DNA of 64,000 bases from JBAXGW01 sp037139195 (GTDB taxonomy: Bacteria > Bacteroidota > Bacteroidia > Bacteroidales > JAHJDW01): positions 32,608-96,607 of the forward strand of contig JBAXGW010000006.1 in assembly GCA_037139195.1 (NCBI GenBank), in the 5' to 3' direction. The notes beneath the pieces were generated by a model. The model ran no database searches. It worked only from the letters and a program-made list of their open reading frames with translations, and was not told where the DNA came from. Below are positions 6,979-15,989 of this stretch, in pieces; within the stretch, counting starts at the first letter, position 1; each line of letters starts with the position of its first letter. Made by a program: the position numbers and the translations under genes.

Positions 6979-7674
6979 TTATAATTCATTATTTTTAGAA
7001 TATAGAATTTTTATTTCTTCTAAATTTAGAGCTTTTACATTAAAATGAGGATTTGAACATTTGGAACTCAACTCCCATTTCTTGTTTTCTGAAAAATTAA
7101 ACCACCAATTAAGTATTTTTAAATCTTCTTTACTGAATAAGTTTAATTCAAATAAGGTTTTAATATCATCAAATGTATAATTATAATGATGTACTCCCTT
7201 TAAATTTTCATAGAATATTTTTTCATGGGTTCTCCATGGTAACAACTTCCACCAATTCAAGTAAATTTCATATTCGGCAAGTAAAATAATATTATTAAGA
7301 AATTGATCAAAAATAAACTCTCGGTAGACTAAACTAATAATATTTTCAGGAACTGGTTCGTTGTTTTTTAATAAATAAGGGCTGTAATTTCCTGTTAAAT
7401 TTCGTCTTTCAGTCTTAGTTAAAAGCTCCCACCATATAATGGGCTCATATAACTTATCATTAATATCTAAAATCGGCAAATTATAATAGAAAAACTTTAT
7501 TTCATCAAAACTAATATTTCTATAATTACCCCAAGCTGTATATGTTTCATCTTCAGGACGTGTAAGGAACAATTTCTCGCCACTATATAATTCCACATCC
7601 CGACCACCCGAAATTATAAAATATATCGTATAGTAGTCTGAAGACTTATTAGTTATTTTTGCATTTAATCTCAT
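6979..7674 (-). CDS. Tryptophan-rich hypothetical protein, 231 aa
   Basis: I do not recognise this protein. It is soluble and unusually rich in Trp, Tyr and Asn. Three paired-tryptophan motifs occur at roughly even intervals (IIWWELL, LNWWKLLPW, LNWWFNF), and single WEL recurs near the end. The spacing suggests a degenerate repeat of about 50-60 residues, perhaps helical. No catalytic motif or signal peptide is seen. It follows the PD-(D/E)XK gene after 77 bases on the same strand, so it may belong to the promoter D transcript. It could be an immunity-type or effector-type protein of this defence-like island, but that is only position-based. Confidence 0.5.
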   Translation of the reverse strand: MRLNAKITNKSSDYYTIYFIISGGRDVELYSGEKLFLTRPEDETYTAWGNYRNISFDEIKFFYYNLPILDINDKLYEPIIWWELLTKTERRNLTGNYSPYLLKNNEPVPENIISLVYREFIFDQFLNNIILLAEYEIYLNWWKLLPWRTHEKIFYENLKGVHHYNYTFDDIKTLFELNLFSKEDLKILNWWFNFSENKKWELSSKCSNPHFNVKALNLEEIKILYSKNNEL

Positions 7675-7751
7675 ACATTAATTTTTTTCAAATATACTCA
7701 ATTATTTCTAATTCAATCTTTTCCATTCTACATGATACAATAAGTTCAAAC

Positions 7752-8936
7752 CTATATCATCAAAGCTCTTTTTGCAAATTCTTCAATTAACTTGAATCTG
7801 GAAATAAATTCATTTGCTAATTTGTTATGAATAATTTTCACAAACACATTATTGTCCCATGTTTTAGGAAGAAAGTCATACCAGTGAACTGGATAATAAG
7901 GGGTTGACTTAAAATTATTGCTGCCAAATTCAATTCTGGCAAACTCGATTAATTTAGCTCGGACATCATCTGATTGCATTGTTAAATCTAACCATCTAAT
8001 TCCATTGCAAATATCATTTAGGTTGTTTGATTGTGGTGCGTAGGAAAAACATAAATTATTTTCTTTTAAAAAGTGTGAAGTCAAAGTCAAATTAGAATGA
8101 GCTGTAAAATTTAAACTATCATCAATTAAATCAATACTTTGATTAGATGCTTGAATTTGCAATTGGTTTTTGAAATTACTAATTAATAGCAATTTAGCAG
8201 CGTAGATATTATTTGAAATCAATTCTGCTGATTTGAAATTTATTTCGCTATTCACAATGTTTTCTGCAATTTCATTTTTTAATTCTTCACTCATGGTTTG
8301 TCCTGTTAAATATTTAATCAAGTTTATATATTGTGTTATTGACTCCCTCAAAATTGGGTGCATTGCGGCTTCTTTCCTGCAAAGTTCTAGCCATTCTATA
8401 ATATCTGTTTTATATGAAATGCATTTTAATAATTCATCTGGAATACTTTGGTCTTTTGTAGCTTTAGTATAGTCATTTGCTTCGTTTCCATATAAAGTCA
8501 GATACAAAATAGGTGCATTTTGGTCGAAATTATGATAACGAATCAATTGATTCTCTTGGTCGCCAGCATAAATTTTATTTTCAATAATAATATGCTTCCC
8601 ATTTTTGTCTTTTAGTAATATATCAATTCTTCCGCCTTCATCTTCGGTTTTATAAGCGATGTGATGCTCTACCTTTATATTAGCATTTTCGGCAATAAAA
8701 TCAGTGATTTTAAGATGGTTGATAAAGATTTTTAGAAATTCATCTTTCTGTCCGTGGCTTCCTTGTGGATTTAATAATTCTGCAAGGAAAGCGGAATGTG
8801 TTCTTACTTCATCAGAAGTCAATTTAAGAATTTTGAAAATATTAAAGTTTTCTCCTGATAATTCCGCAACTTTCTCATATTGCTTTCGAATAGCCGAAAC
8901 TTGATTTAAGAGGTTGGTTATATTGTTTATTTCCAT
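7752..8936 (-). CDS. PD-(D/E)XK nuclease-superfamily protein (PDDEXK_4 type)
   Basis: The ATG at 8936 is preferred; a TTG at 8960 would add eight residues. The protein has about 394 residues. The N-terminal part carries SDEVRTHSAFLAELLNPQGSHG and then the catalytic core: EGGRIDILLKD provides the Asp and HIIIENKIYAGDQENQL provides E-x-K in a hydrophobic strand, followed by the QL-RY helix. This is the PDDEXK_4 pattern of stand-alone nucleases common in Bacteroidota defence islands. The C-terminal half is an unassigned domain, possibly target recognition (WLDLTMQSDD, HWYDFLPKTWDN). It lies 41 bases downstream of the 8978-9562 gene, probably in the same transcript. The target is unknown. Confidence 0.8.
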   Translation of the reverse strand: MEINNITNLLNQVSAIRKQYEKVAELSGENFNIFKILKLTSDEVRTHSAFLAELLNPQGSHGQKDEFLKIFINHLKITDFIAENANIKVEHHIAYKTEDEGGRIDILLKDKNGKHIIIENKIYAGDQENQLIRYHNFDQNAPILYLTLYGNEANDYTKATKDQSIPDELLKCISYKTDIIEWLELCRKEAAMHPILRESITQYINLIKYLTGQTMSEELKNEIAENIVNSEINFKSAELISNNIYAAKLLLISNFKNQLQIQASNQSIDLIDDSLNFTAHSNLTLTSHFLKENNLCFSYAPQSNNLNDICNGIRWLDLTMQSDDVRAKLIEFARIEFGSNNFKSTPYYPVHWYDFLPKTWDNNVFVKIIHNKLANEFISRFKLIEEFAKRALMI

Positions 8937-8977
8937 GATTTTTATTTCAAATATATACAAAATTTAGCTCAACTATA

Positions 8978-9562
8978 TTATTTTTTAATTTTTATCAAAT
9001 CAGCATATAAATTTTCAAATTCATATTCTTCTGAAAGTTTGTATTTGTAATAAATTTCTTTTATTTTTTCAGAGCTTAATTGAAATTCCTTTTGTTTAAT
9101 GAGTATCTCTATATTTATCATTGTTTTCTCTAATATTTTACTGAATATTTCTTCTTTGTAATACAATGATAATATTAATTGTTTCCATGCTACGTCTTTG
9201 TAATATTTGAAAATATTTGTAGCAACAACTGATTTTTTGTGGCATATTATTTCTTTTGCAAATGCTGCAAATTCAGCAAAGTTGCTGTAAAACATTAAAA
9301 TCCATAATGCTTTATCATTGGATGCGTTTAATTTTTCATTTATTGAATCAATTGTTCCACTTATATTGAAAAACAGTACGCAAAATTGATTGAACAAATT
9401 TGTGCTTGATATATGTTCTTCAATATACGTTAAATCGATATCTACCTGAAGTATTGATCTTTGAAGTTTTGTTAGTTCTTCAAGGAATTGGATGCTTAAA
9501 TTACTCCTTAAGTGAAATTCTAATAAGAGGAAAGATTTTATTTCGGCAAAATGGTCTGTCAT
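8978..9562 (-). CDS. Hypothetical helical protein, 194 aa
   Basis: The ATG at 9562 (MTDHFAEIKSF) is preferred over a TTG at 9571. The protein is predicted to be almost entirely helical, with many Leu, Ile, Phe and Lys and no signal peptide. A moderately hydrophobic stretch (ALWILMFYSNFAEFAAFAKEI) could be a buried helix; a membrane segment is less likely. No family is recognised. It is the first gene downstream of promoter element D, the best copy of the shared motif, and precedes the PD-(D/E)XK gene. It could be a regulatory or inhibitory partner of that nuclease; this rests on position only. Confidence 0.5.
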   Translation of the reverse strand: MTDHFAEIKSFLLLEFHLRSNLSIQFLEELTKLQRSILQVDIDLTYIEEHISSTNLFNQFCVLFFNISGTIDSINEKLNASNDKALWILMFYSNFAEFAAFAKEIICHKKSVVATNIFKYYKDVAWKQLILSLYYKEEIFSKILEKTMINIEILIKQKEFQLSSEKIKEIYYKYKLSEEYEFENLYADLIKIKK

Positions 9563-9578
9563 ATTTATCAAGTTTTAG

Positions 9579-9614
9579 CAAAATAAATAAGTGCCAAAGC
9601 CAAAATATGACGTT
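9579..9614 (-). promoter_or_regulatory. Shared promoter element, copy D (nuclease transcript)
   Basis: AACGTCATATTTTGGC on the minus strand (9614-9599) matches the consensus exactly. After 14 bases comes TTATTTTG (9586-9579), one base off TANNTTTG. The start codon at 9562 is 37-52 bases from the element. Confidence 0.6.
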
Positions 9615-9655
9615 AGTAAAATTTATTCTGCAAACTAAAAAAAATCAGTACAAAA

Positions 9656-10753
9656 TTACCAATCCACTAATTTAAAAGGTTTGCAAACCTCATAAACTTC
9701 TTCAAAAATTTTTTCACTTACTTTCTTCGATAAACTAACTTCTTTGGCTACTGCAAAAATATCTTTTAAAGTGGGATTTCCTTGTCCCAAAATGGTTGAT
9801 GAATGATTTGCATAAAAACCTTCACTCGGAACTAAGTCATAAGCAGGTGACAATTTCCAAGAATTTTCTTTTAATATAAACGAAAAATTCTTTGCGTGGT
9901 CGTCTTTATTTCCCATCAACACATTAAATATCATCTGCCTATACAATTTTTCAACTTCTTTTATATCTCTTGTTAATCCTAAAGTTGCTTTCAACATTTC
10001 AGAATAATCTAACGAAGGAAAACGATGGCTGGCATATAAAAGTCCACTCATAGAATGCGTATGAATTCTCTTCGAACCATTTCTATCAAAACGCTTAACA
10101 CCAAAATATTTTCCTTCAAACAAACGTGTTTCTGGCATTTCAATGCCACACTTTTTGGCAATTTGTGAATATTCATATTCAATATTTCCTATATCAGCAG
10201 GGTCTTGAGACGATGCAAACTTAATTATCCAAGGATTCCCATCTATTTCAATCATTACTTTTGGTCTGGCGCCGCCCGAAGAGCCATTTTTATTGAGTAA
10301 TAATTCTAAAGAGCCCGAATAGTCATCGTTTAAAATTAGTTTAACCTCCTTAGCTAGAAAATTTACATCAGTAATATCTGTAAAACTTGTTAATTTATTA
10401 ATTGGCTTATACCACAATACTCCCATGCCATTATCGCCAACAATACTAAGTCTATCTAATAATGTCAATGATGAAGGATTGAATTTTTGGCTCATTAAAA
10501 ATCGGTCTAATAAAAGATTTCCCCAGCCATCGGGCAAACTGTCATTAAAAACACCAAACATGCCATCGAAAGGATCTCTTTTTGCAACAAAAGTTCCTGC
10601 TTTTAAAGGCAAATGAAAAGGTGATAATGAAATGCCTTTTGCAAGATAATCAGCATTATATTCGAATAAACAGAGATTGTTGGAGCCTAGCGCCAAGCGT
10701 CCAACCTTTTGTTCGTCCCAATAAACTTCAACTAAATCAGTGTGTTTAATCAT
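9656..10753 (-). CDS. hipA: HipA-family serine/threonine kinase toxin
   Basis: A 365-residue HipA-like kinase. The N-terminal HipA_N subdomain (FHLPLKAGTFVAK, NDSLPDGWGNLLLDRF) is followed by a Gly-rich loop with an autophosphorylation-type serine (GSSGGARPKVMIE). The catalytic loop is GNKDDHAKNFSF (residues 281-292; D284/D285 and N289) and the metal-binding motif is AYDLVPS (D306). All kinase residues are present, so it should be active. HipA toxins phosphorylate translation factors such as GltX and cause growth arrest. It overlaps the hipB antitoxin by 8 bases, indicating coupling. At 365 residues it is shorter than the E. coli protein (440) but typical of Bacteroidota forms. Confidence 0.92.
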   Translation of the reverse strand: MIKHTDLVEVYWDEQKVGRLALGSNNLCLFEYNADYLAKGISLSPFHLPLKAGTFVAKRDPFDGMFGVFNDSLPDGWGNLLLDRFLMSQKFNPSSLTLLDRLSIVGDNGMGVLWYKPINKLTSFTDITDVNFLAKEVKLILNDDYSGSLELLLNKNGSSGGARPKVMIEIDGNPWIIKFASSQDPADIGNIEYEYSQIAKKCGIEMPETRLFEGKYFGVKRFDRNGSKRIHTHSMSGLLYASHRFPSLDYSEMLKATLGLTRDIKEVEKLYRQMIFNVLMGNKDDHAKNFSFILKENSWKLSPAYDLVPSEGFYANHSSTILGQGNPTLKDIFAVAKEVSLSKKVSEKIFEEVYEVCKPFKLVDW

Positions 10754-11075
10754 TTTTCCGACCTCGCTTTCTTATTTTTTTACTCTTTAGAACCTTATCT
10801 ATGCTTGAATTTATATTGTTTTGAAAAAGCAATTTGAATTCTTCAACTGCATTTAAAACGATAGCTAGCATAAGCAAATGTTTTAACGATATTTCTGCTT
10901 TGTCTTCAAAACGTTTTAAAGTTCCTAAGCTAACACCTGATTTTGAGGCTAAATCCTCACGGGTAAAATTAAGAAACAAACGCTTTTGTTTAAGATTTGC
11001 AGCAATTTTTCGCATTAAATCTAGTGGATTAAAATCGTCTAATTCAAAATTATTATTGGCTAATATATTATCCAT
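10746..11075 (-). CDS. hipB: HipB-like XRE-family antitoxin
   Basis: A 109-residue protein with a helix-turn-helix of the XRE type (LKQKRLFLNFTREDLASKSGVSLGTLKRFEDKAEISLKHLL shown in parts: REDLASKSGVSLGTLKRFE is the HTH). A basic tail follows (VLKSKKIRKRGRKND). It should bind the HipA toxin and repress the hipBA promoter. Two 22-bp inverted repeats lie 92-141 bases upstream and are candidate operators. The promoter on the minus strand has TATATTTG at 11130-11123 with a TTG 21 bases further upstream, and a small GGTTA/TAACC inverted repeat (11098-11113) near the expected transcription start. Confidence 0.85.
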   Translation of the reverse strand: MDNILANNNFELDDFNPLDLMRKIAANLKQKRLFLNFTREDLASKSGVSLGTLKRFEDKAEISLKHLLMLAIVLNAVEEFKLLFQNNINSSIDKVLKSKKIRKRGRKND

Positions 11076-11122
11076 TGTATGTAAATATTAGTTTAAAGGT
11101 TAATATAATAACCATTATAAAA

Positions 11123-11154
11123 CAAATATACGAAAATATTTTGAGAAATATCAA
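11123..11154 (-). promoter_or_regulatory. hipBA promoter
   Basis: On the minus strand TTG (11154-11152), 21 bases, then TATATTTG (11130-11123) fit the Bacteroidota -33/-7 consensus and lie about 50 bases before the hipB start. Confidence 0.5.
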
Positions 11155-11166
11155 CTTCAAATAATT

Positions 11167-11216
11167 TTGACAGTGATTTTACTGTTAAAAATATTTGACA
11201 ATAAATTTACTGTCAA
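11167..11216. promoter_or_regulatory. Pair of 22-bp inverted repeats, candidate HipB operators
   Basis: Box 1 (11167-11188) is TTGACAGT-N6-ACTGTTAA and box 2 (11195-11216) is TTGACAAT-N6-ACTGTCAA. Each has 8-bp arms with one mismatch, and the two boxes are the same length, 28 bases apart start to start. They lie between the divergent hipB and BatA-type genes. Two near-identical palindromes upstream of an XRE antitoxin are characteristic of HipB autoregulation. Confidence 0.65.
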
Positions 11217-11260
11217 TTAACTTATTTAATAATCAACTTCAAATTTTCCCTAAAAATCAT

Positions 11261-11268
11261 TAAATTTG
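11261..11268 (+). promoter_or_regulatory. -7 box upstream of BatA-type gene
   Basis: TAAATTTG is a perfect TANNTTTG box 18 bases before the ATG at 11286. The close spacing implies a very short leader. No clear -33 TTG is seen. Confidence 0.4.
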
Positions 11269-11285
11269 CATCTTATTCATTGCAA

Positions 11286-13322
11286 ATGGAATTTGTTTAT
11301 CCTTGGTTTCTTTCTGGTTTAGCTGCTGTCAGCATCCCTATTATTATACATCTCTTCAATCTCAGAAGGTATAAGGTGGTGTATTTTTCTGATATTCGGT
11401 TTTTAAAGCAGGTAAATCTCGAAAGTAAAGCAAAATCGAAAATTAAACATTTACTTATCCTTATTTCACGTATACTTGCAATTGTATGCTTAGTGCTTGC
11501 TTTTGCTCAGCCCTACATTCCAAAATCGGGTTCTAGTAAAGTATTGGGGCAGAAGGCTGCTAGCATTTATATTGATAATACAAGCAGTATGAATCTATTG
11601 TCTCAACAAGGCACATTGCTCGATGAGGCTAAAATTAAATCAGCTCAAATTATTAAATCATATAATAATTCGGATGTTTTTCAAATTACAACAAACGATT
11701 TTGAGCCTCAGCATAACTTTTTTGTCAACAAAGATCAATTTGTCGAACTAACAAATAAAATAGATTTTAGTCCTGTTTATCGTAATCTTTCTGATATTGT
11801 TGCACGTCAAAAAGATGCACTTTTAAATACAGAGGCTAAAAATAAATCAATATTTATAATCAGCGATTTTCAAAAAAATAGTAGCGATTTAACAAAATTT
11901 AAAAATGATTCAAATTTAAATGTGTATCTAATTCCAGTAAAATCAGCTCAAGTAAATAATATCTATATTGATTCTTGCTGGATGCAATCGCCTGTTCATC
12001 AAATTAATAAAAAAGAAAAAGTTTTTGCTCGCATTAAAAACAGTTCTGCTAATCAAATTGAAAATATTCCGATAAAACTTTTTATAAACGGCAAACAGAA
12101 AACACTTACAAGCATTACGCTTCCATCCAGTGGTACTGCTATTGCCGAACTTTCTTTTTTGTCGGATAATCCTGGAATTAATCAGTGTTATATTGAGTTA
12201 ACCGACTATCCAATTGTTTCAGATGATAAATTTTATTTCACATTTATGGTGAAAGAAAAAATAAATATTTTATCAATTAGCGAAAGCGCCGACAATTCTG
12301 CTTTTTTTAAATTATTTGGAAACGATTCTGCTTTTGTGTTTACCGAATCTACATCAAAACAAATTGATTATAATAAATTCAATGTTAATGATTTAATAAT
12401 TTTAAATCAATTAAATGAGCTAACTTCTGGTTTAATTCAAGAACTCGACCGTTTTTCTAAAAATGGTGGTGCTATTGCTTTTATTCCATCTGAAAAAGGA
12501 AATATCGAAAGTTATAATAATTTTTTAGGCGGCATAAAAAGTAAAACATTTAAACAAGCTGACACGGCAAAAACGAATGTGGCATTATTAAATTTGTATC
12601 ATCCAATTTTTAAATCAATATTTTCAAGCATTCCCGAAAATATGGATTTGCCAAGTGTTTCTATGCATTATGTACTTGATAAATCGAAATTAAGCGATGA
12701 AGATGTATTAATAAACTTAAAAAATGGTGACCCATTATTGGTTTCAAAAATAAGAGAAAAAAGTAAATATTATATTTTTACTTGTCCACTTGAACAGGAA
12801 TCTACCAATTTTAGTCGTCATCCATTATTTGTACCTTTGTTTTGGGAGATTGCAATATCAAGTATTCCAACCAATAATTTGTTTTATACAATTGGTAATA
12901 ACGATAAAGTTGAATTAAGCAATATTCAAATTAAAAATGATCAGGTATTATCGGTTCAAAAGGAAAACTATTCTTTTATACCAGAGCAATCAAACAATGA
13001 AAGTACTTACGATATTAAAATAAACGACCAAATAAAAGAACCAGGGTTTTATTCAATTTCTCAAGAAAATAAAGCCATAGCTGTTTTAGCATATAATTTA
13101 AATAGAAAAGAATCAGATTTAAGTTATTTTTCCAACGAAGAAATTGAAAAAATAATTGACAAAAACCAATTAAACAACTTCAAATTAATAAATGCAAAAG
13201 ACAAAAACTTGAGTCAATATATTTCCGACTTGAATGTTGGTAAAAGATTTTGGAAAATTTTCGTGCTTCTTGCTTTGTTGTTTCTTACAATTGAAGTACT
13301 TTTACTAAAGTATTTAAAATAA
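11286..13322 (+). CDS. BatA-domain membrane protein with VWA-like region
   Basis: ATG at 11286 is chosen over the TTG at 11280. The protein has about 678 residues. The N-terminus is the double-anchor BatA domain: two membrane helices around residues 5-25 and 55-78, with the conserved cytoplasmic LFNLRRYKVVYFSDIRFL between them. A von Willebrand A-like region follows (ASIYIDNTSSMNLL, a degenerate MIDAS, then FIISDFQKN). The C-terminus ends in another membrane helix (FWKIFVLLALLFLTIEVLLLKYL). Such proteins accompany or stand apart from Bacteroidota aerotolerance (bat) operons; the biochemical role is not established. Here it stands upstream of parC, not in a bat cluster. Confidence 0.8.
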   Translation: MEFVYPWFLSGLAAVSIPIIIHLFNLRRYKVVYFSDIRFLKQVNLESKAKSKIKHLLILISRILAIVCLVLAFAQPYIPKSGSSKVLGQKAASIYIDNTSSMNLLSQQGTLLDEAKIKSAQIIKSYNNSDVFQITTNDFEPQHNFFVNKDQFVELTNKIDFSPVYRNLSDIVARQKDALLNTEAKNKSIFIISDFQKNSSDLTKFKNDSNLNVYLIPVKSAQVNNIYIDSCWMQSPVHQINKKEKVFARIKNSSANQIENIPIKLFINGKQKTLTSITLPSSGTAIAELSFLSDNPGINQCYIELTDYPIVSDDKFYFTFMVKEKINILSISESADNSAFFKLFGNDSAFVFTESTSKQIDYNKFNVNDLIILNQLNELTSGLIQELDRFSKNGGAIAFIPSEKGNIESYNNFLGGIKSKTFKQADTAKTNVALLNLYHPIFKSIFSSIPENMDLPSVSMHYVLDKSKLSDEDVLINLKNGDPLLVSKIREKSKYYIFTCPLEQESTNFSRHPLFVPLFWEIAISSIPTNNLFYTIGNNDKVELSNIQIKNDQVLSVQKENYSFIPEQSNNESTYDIKINDQIKEPGFYSISQENKAIAVLAYNLNRKESDLSYFSNEEIEKIIDKNQLNNFKLINAKDKNLSQYISDLNVGKRFWKIFVLLALLFLTIEVLLLKYLK

Positions 13323-13344
13323 AATTATTATTACTAGATTTTTG

Positions 13345-15960
13345 ATGGAAAATCAAGAAAATATACCAGAAGAATTAGCATCTGAAAATATTGAACAAAG
13401 CGGCGAAGAAAACAAAGGGACAATAGCCTATATTGGCGGAATGTACCAAGATTGGTTTTTGGATTATGCCTCTTATGTTATTCTTGAAAGAGCTGTTCCG
13501 TATGCAGAAGATGGTTTAAAGCCAGTTCAGCGTCGCTTGCTTCATGCAATGTACGAAATGGATGATGGTAGATATAATAAAGTTGCAAATATCATTGGTA
13601 CCACTATGAAATATCATCCACATGGTGATGCTTCTATTGGTGATGCTTTAGTTCAAATGGGTCAAAAAGACCTTTTGATTGATATGCAAGGAAACTGGGG
13701 AAATATTTTCACTGGCGATAGTGCTGCAGCTCCTCGTTATATCGAAGCTCGTTTATCAAAATTTGCGTTGGATGTTGCTTTTAATCCAAAAACTACACCT
13801 TGGAAGCAATCGTATGATGGAAGAAATAGAGAACCAATAACGCTGCCAATGAAATTTCCACTTCTTTTAGCACAGGGAGTTGAAGGAATTGCTGTTGGTT
13901 TAGCTTCTAAAATATTGCCACATAACTTTAATGAACTGATTGATGCTTCTATAGAAATATTGAAAGGTGGAAATTGCAATATAATGCCCGATTTTCCAAC
14001 CGGAGGATTAGCTGATTTTTCAAGATACAATGGAGGTTTACGAGGTGGAAAAGTTCGTATTAGAGCTAAAATAAATCAAGTTGACAAGAAAACGCTTTCT
14101 ATAACTGAAATACCCTTTGGAACAACAACAACATCGCTCATAGAATCTATTGTTGCTGCAAACGATAAAGGGAAAATTAAAATCAAGAAAATTGAGGACA
14201 ATACGGCTGAAAAAGTTGAAATCCTAATTTACCTGCATAATGATATTTCTGCCGATATTACTATTGATGCATTGTATGCGTTTACTAACTGCGAAATGTC
14301 AATATCTCCAAATAGCTGTATTATTCAAAATGATACACCTCGCTTTGCCGATGTAAACGACATTTTGAAAGATAATACTAAGCAAACATTAGAATTGTTA
14401 AGAACAGAGCTTCAGATACAAAAGGCAGAACTCACTGAATCGTTAAATTTTGCTTCGCTTGAAAAAATATTCATCAATCACGAAATGTATATCGACTTCA
14501 AGCTGTATTCTAACAAAGAAACACTTTACGAATATTTGTATAAACAGTTTGAGCCTTTTAAAGCAGAGCTATTTAGAGAAATTACTGATCAAGATTTGCA
14601 TAAATTAACGCAAATTCCTATGATTCGTATTACTCGCTTCGATTCTACCAAAGCTGATGAAGCAATAGCCAGACTGCAGGATGCAATTGCTGAAGTACAA
14701 AATCATTTAGATAATATTGTTGATTTTGCTATCAACTTCTTCAAACAAATAAAGAAAAAATACGGCAAAGGTAAAGAACGCAAAACTGAAATTCGTCAGT
14801 TTGATACCATTCAAGCAACAGAGGTTGCAGTAAATAATGCGAAATTATATTTTAATCGCGAAGAAGGTTTTGCCGGAACATCAATGAATAAGTTCGAATA
14901 TATCTGCGATTGTTCTGATATTGATGATATTATTATTTTCAGAGAAGATGGAACTTTTTTTGTTACTAAGGTAAGCGACAAGTTTTATACTGGAAACAAC
15001 GTTATTCATATTGCTGTGTTTAAAAAGAACGACGAACGCACTGTTTATAATATGATTTATCGTGATGGAATGACTGGTCCAATAATGGTTAAGCGTTTTT
15101 CAGTAACAGGTATTACTCGCGACAAAGAATATGATTTAACTAAAGGCGAAAAAAATTCAAAAACATTATATTTTACTGCTAATCCCAATGGCGAAGCTGA
15201 AATTATTAAGATATTTTTGAAACCACGTCCGAAACTTAAAAAGACAATTTTTGATTTCGATTTTTCCGAAATAGCAATAAAAGGTCGTTCGGCTCAAGGT
15301 AATATTTTAAGCCGATTCTCAATACATAAAATTGTATTAAAAGAAGAAGGCGTTTCTACTTTAGGTGCTAGATATATTTGGTTTGATGAAACTACAAAAC
15401 GACTAAATACCGAGCAATATGGTAAATATTTAGGTGAGTTTGAAGCAAACGATAAAATTTTAGGCGTTTATAAATCGGGTGTTTATAAGATTTATCCGCA
15501 CGATTTATCTTGCCATTTTGATGATGATTTATTACTTATAGAAAAATTTAATCCAAAGAAAACGTTTACAGCAATTTATATCGATGGTGATTTGAAAATT
15601 CATTATATCAAACGTTTTGAGTTTGAAACTACCGATAAAAAAACATGCTTTATTAGTGAATCAAATGGTTCTGAGTTGGTTGAAATTTGTGGCGACAAAT
15701 ATCCTCGTCTTGAAATTTCTTTCAAAAAAGATAAAGAAAAAGCTCCAGATAACGAAATTATTGAAGTAGCTGAATTTATTGGTGCTAAAAGTGTGAAAGC
15801 AAAAGGGAAGCGCCTTACTAACGGCAAACCAAATAAAATTGTATTTATTGAGCCTATTATTGTTGAAGAAGAAATTGTTGAGGTGAAAAATATTGAGGAT
15901 GAAGAACCTAAAGATTCCGGCGATGATGCAGATATTCAACAAATTGCATTAGAATTTTAA
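13345..15960 (+). CDS. parC: DNA topoisomerase IV subunit A (ParC)
   Basis: ATG at 13345 (a TTG precedes it). About 871 residues. The gyrase/topoisomerase IV A fold is clear: YASYVILERAVPYAEDGLKPVQRRLLH, KYHPHGDASIGDALVQM, and the catalytic tyrosine in AAAPRYIEARLSK (Tyr132). A C-terminal beta-propeller is present but the GyrA box (QRRGGKG) is not, which points to topoisomerase IV, the decatenating enzyme. The extreme C-terminus is acidic (EEEIVEVKNIEDEEPKDSGDD). Bacteroidota usually keep parE next to parC; here the upstream gene is BatA-like, so parE lies elsewhere. Both GyrA and ParC share this fold, so the subtype is a strong but not certain inference. Confidence 0.9.
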   Translation: MENQENIPEELASENIEQSGEENKGTIAYIGGMYQDWFLDYASYVILERAVPYAEDGLKPVQRRLLHAMYEMDDGRYNKVANIIGTTMKYHPHGDASIGDALVQMGQKDLLIDMQGNWGNIFTGDSAAAPRYIEARLSKFALDVAFNPKTTPWKQSYDGRNREPITLPMKFPLLLAQGVEGIAVGLASKILPHNFNELIDASIEILKGGNCNIMPDFPTGGLADFSRYNGGLRGGKVRIRAKINQVDKKTLSITEIPFGTTTTSLIESIVAANDKGKIKIKKIEDNTAEKVEILIYLHNDISADITIDALYAFTNCEMSISPNSCIIQNDTPRFADVNDILKDNTKQTLELLRTELQIQKAELTESLNFASLEKIFINHEMYIDFKLYSNKETLYEYLYKQFEPFKAELFREITDQDLHKLTQIPMIRITRFDSTKADEAIARLQDAIAEVQNHLDNIVDFAINFFKQIKKKYGKGKERKTEIRQFDTIQATEVAVNNAKLYFNREEGFAGTSMNKFEYICDCSDIDDIIIFREDGTFFVTKVSDKFYTGNNVIHIAVFKKNDERTVYNMIYRDGMTGPIMVKRFSVTGITRDKEYDLTKGEKNSKTLYFTANPNGEAEIIKIFLKPRPKLKKTIFDFDFSEIAIKGRSAQGNILSRFSIHKIVLKEEGVSTLGARYIWFDETTKRLNTEQYGKYLGEFEANDKILGVYKSGVYKIYPHDLSCHFDDDLLLIEKFNPKKTFTAIYIDGDLKIHYIKRFEFETTDKKTCFISESNGSELVEICGDKYPRLEISFKKDKEKAPDNEIIEVAEFIGAKSVKAKGKRLTNGKPNKIVFIEPIIVEEEIVEVKNIEDEEPKDSGDDADIQQIALEF

Positions 15961-15989
15961 AAAAAAATAACGATTCAAAGAATTTAAAG

